From: Euonymus europaeus
Taxonomy: Eukaryota > Streptophyta > Magnoliopsida > Celastrales > Celastraceae
Assembly (NCBI GenBank): GCA_963580455.1
Contig: OY756970.1
Span: 3,596,001 to 3,660,000, forward strand
Reading direction: 5' to 3'
DNA length: 64,000 nucleotides
The notes under the pieces are model-generated. The model searched no databases. It worked only from the letters and a program-made list of their open reading frames with translations, and was not told where the DNA came from. The translations under genes were made by a program, and so were the position numbers. This document shows positions 63,901 through 64,000 of the stretch, one piece after another; the first letter of the stretch is position 1, and every line of letters begins with the position of its first letter.

Positions 63901-64000
63901 TTAGCATTTTCGTTGAAAAAATATAGCGAAATTTGTGTGTGAGAGAGAGAGAATGCAACTGTATTTAACAATATCAGAACTCCGTTGAAAAGTTGTCGCC
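60943..64000. other. intergenic, no confident gene
   Basis: AT-rich sequence. A near-perfect hairpin TAATTGATTTTTTTTT / AAAAAAAAATCAATTA lies at 61450-61482. A (CT)n run lies at 63256-63270. Frames such as 62821-63081 and 63206-63400 have no recognised domain. CT-rich sequence at 63190-63270 could be the leader of a gene extending to the right, but no coding exon was recognised. Confidence 0.35.

Overview
This is a 64 kb piece of an AT-rich eudicot nuclear genome. Genes carry GT-AG introns, the recognisable families are plant families (GRF, PLATZ, a CDI-type glycosyltransferase, a chloroplast envelope protein), and more than a third of the window is transposable elements. The species cannot be fixed from the sequence.

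Six convincing host genes are present: a CDI-like glycosyltransferase (2972-3742, minus), a growth-regulating factor (GRF) transcription factor with an intact miR396 target site (7704-10647, plus), a chloroplast inner-envelope YtxH-like protein in five exons (36828-40795, minus), a small J-domain protein in six exons (44057-49784, plus), an intronless AIG2/GGACT-type gamma-glutamylcyclotransferase (52689-53291, minus) and a PLATZ zinc-binding transcription factor in four exons (59046-60606, plus). A short acidic gene fragment (14510-14765) lies between repeats. The host genes appear to act independently; no cluster or pathway is evident.

The centre (15.8-33.8 kb) is a nest of transposons. A decayed minus-strand Ty1/copia element (15843-33833) was broken in its reverse transcriptase by a 5'-truncated LINE (16785-27369). 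That LINE was broken by a nearly full-length, open-frame Ty3/gypsy Tekay/Del-type chromovirus (17278-26214). The gag of the same copia was broken by a short-LTR Ty3/gypsy element with a large internal deletion (30443-33300). That element received one hAT-type MITE in its RT (32185-32701) and a second hAT-like element at its edge (33308-33723). Target-site duplications, or reading frames that resume across the insertions, support the order.

Other repeats include three copies of GRF 3'-UTR/downstream sequence (10.7-15.4 kb), four members of a snapback MITE family, a MULE carrying only the transposase N-terminus, a hAT transposase relic, a LINE remnant in an intron of the J-protein gene, SINE-like tRNA-promoter units and several microsatellites. 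The most unusual regulatory material is in the Tekay LTRs: a dense array of W-box cores in both, and a tandem GGGCCCAC array kept only in the 3' LTR.

All coordinates and domain calls were read by eye. Splice sites are inferred from frame, phase and family similarity.
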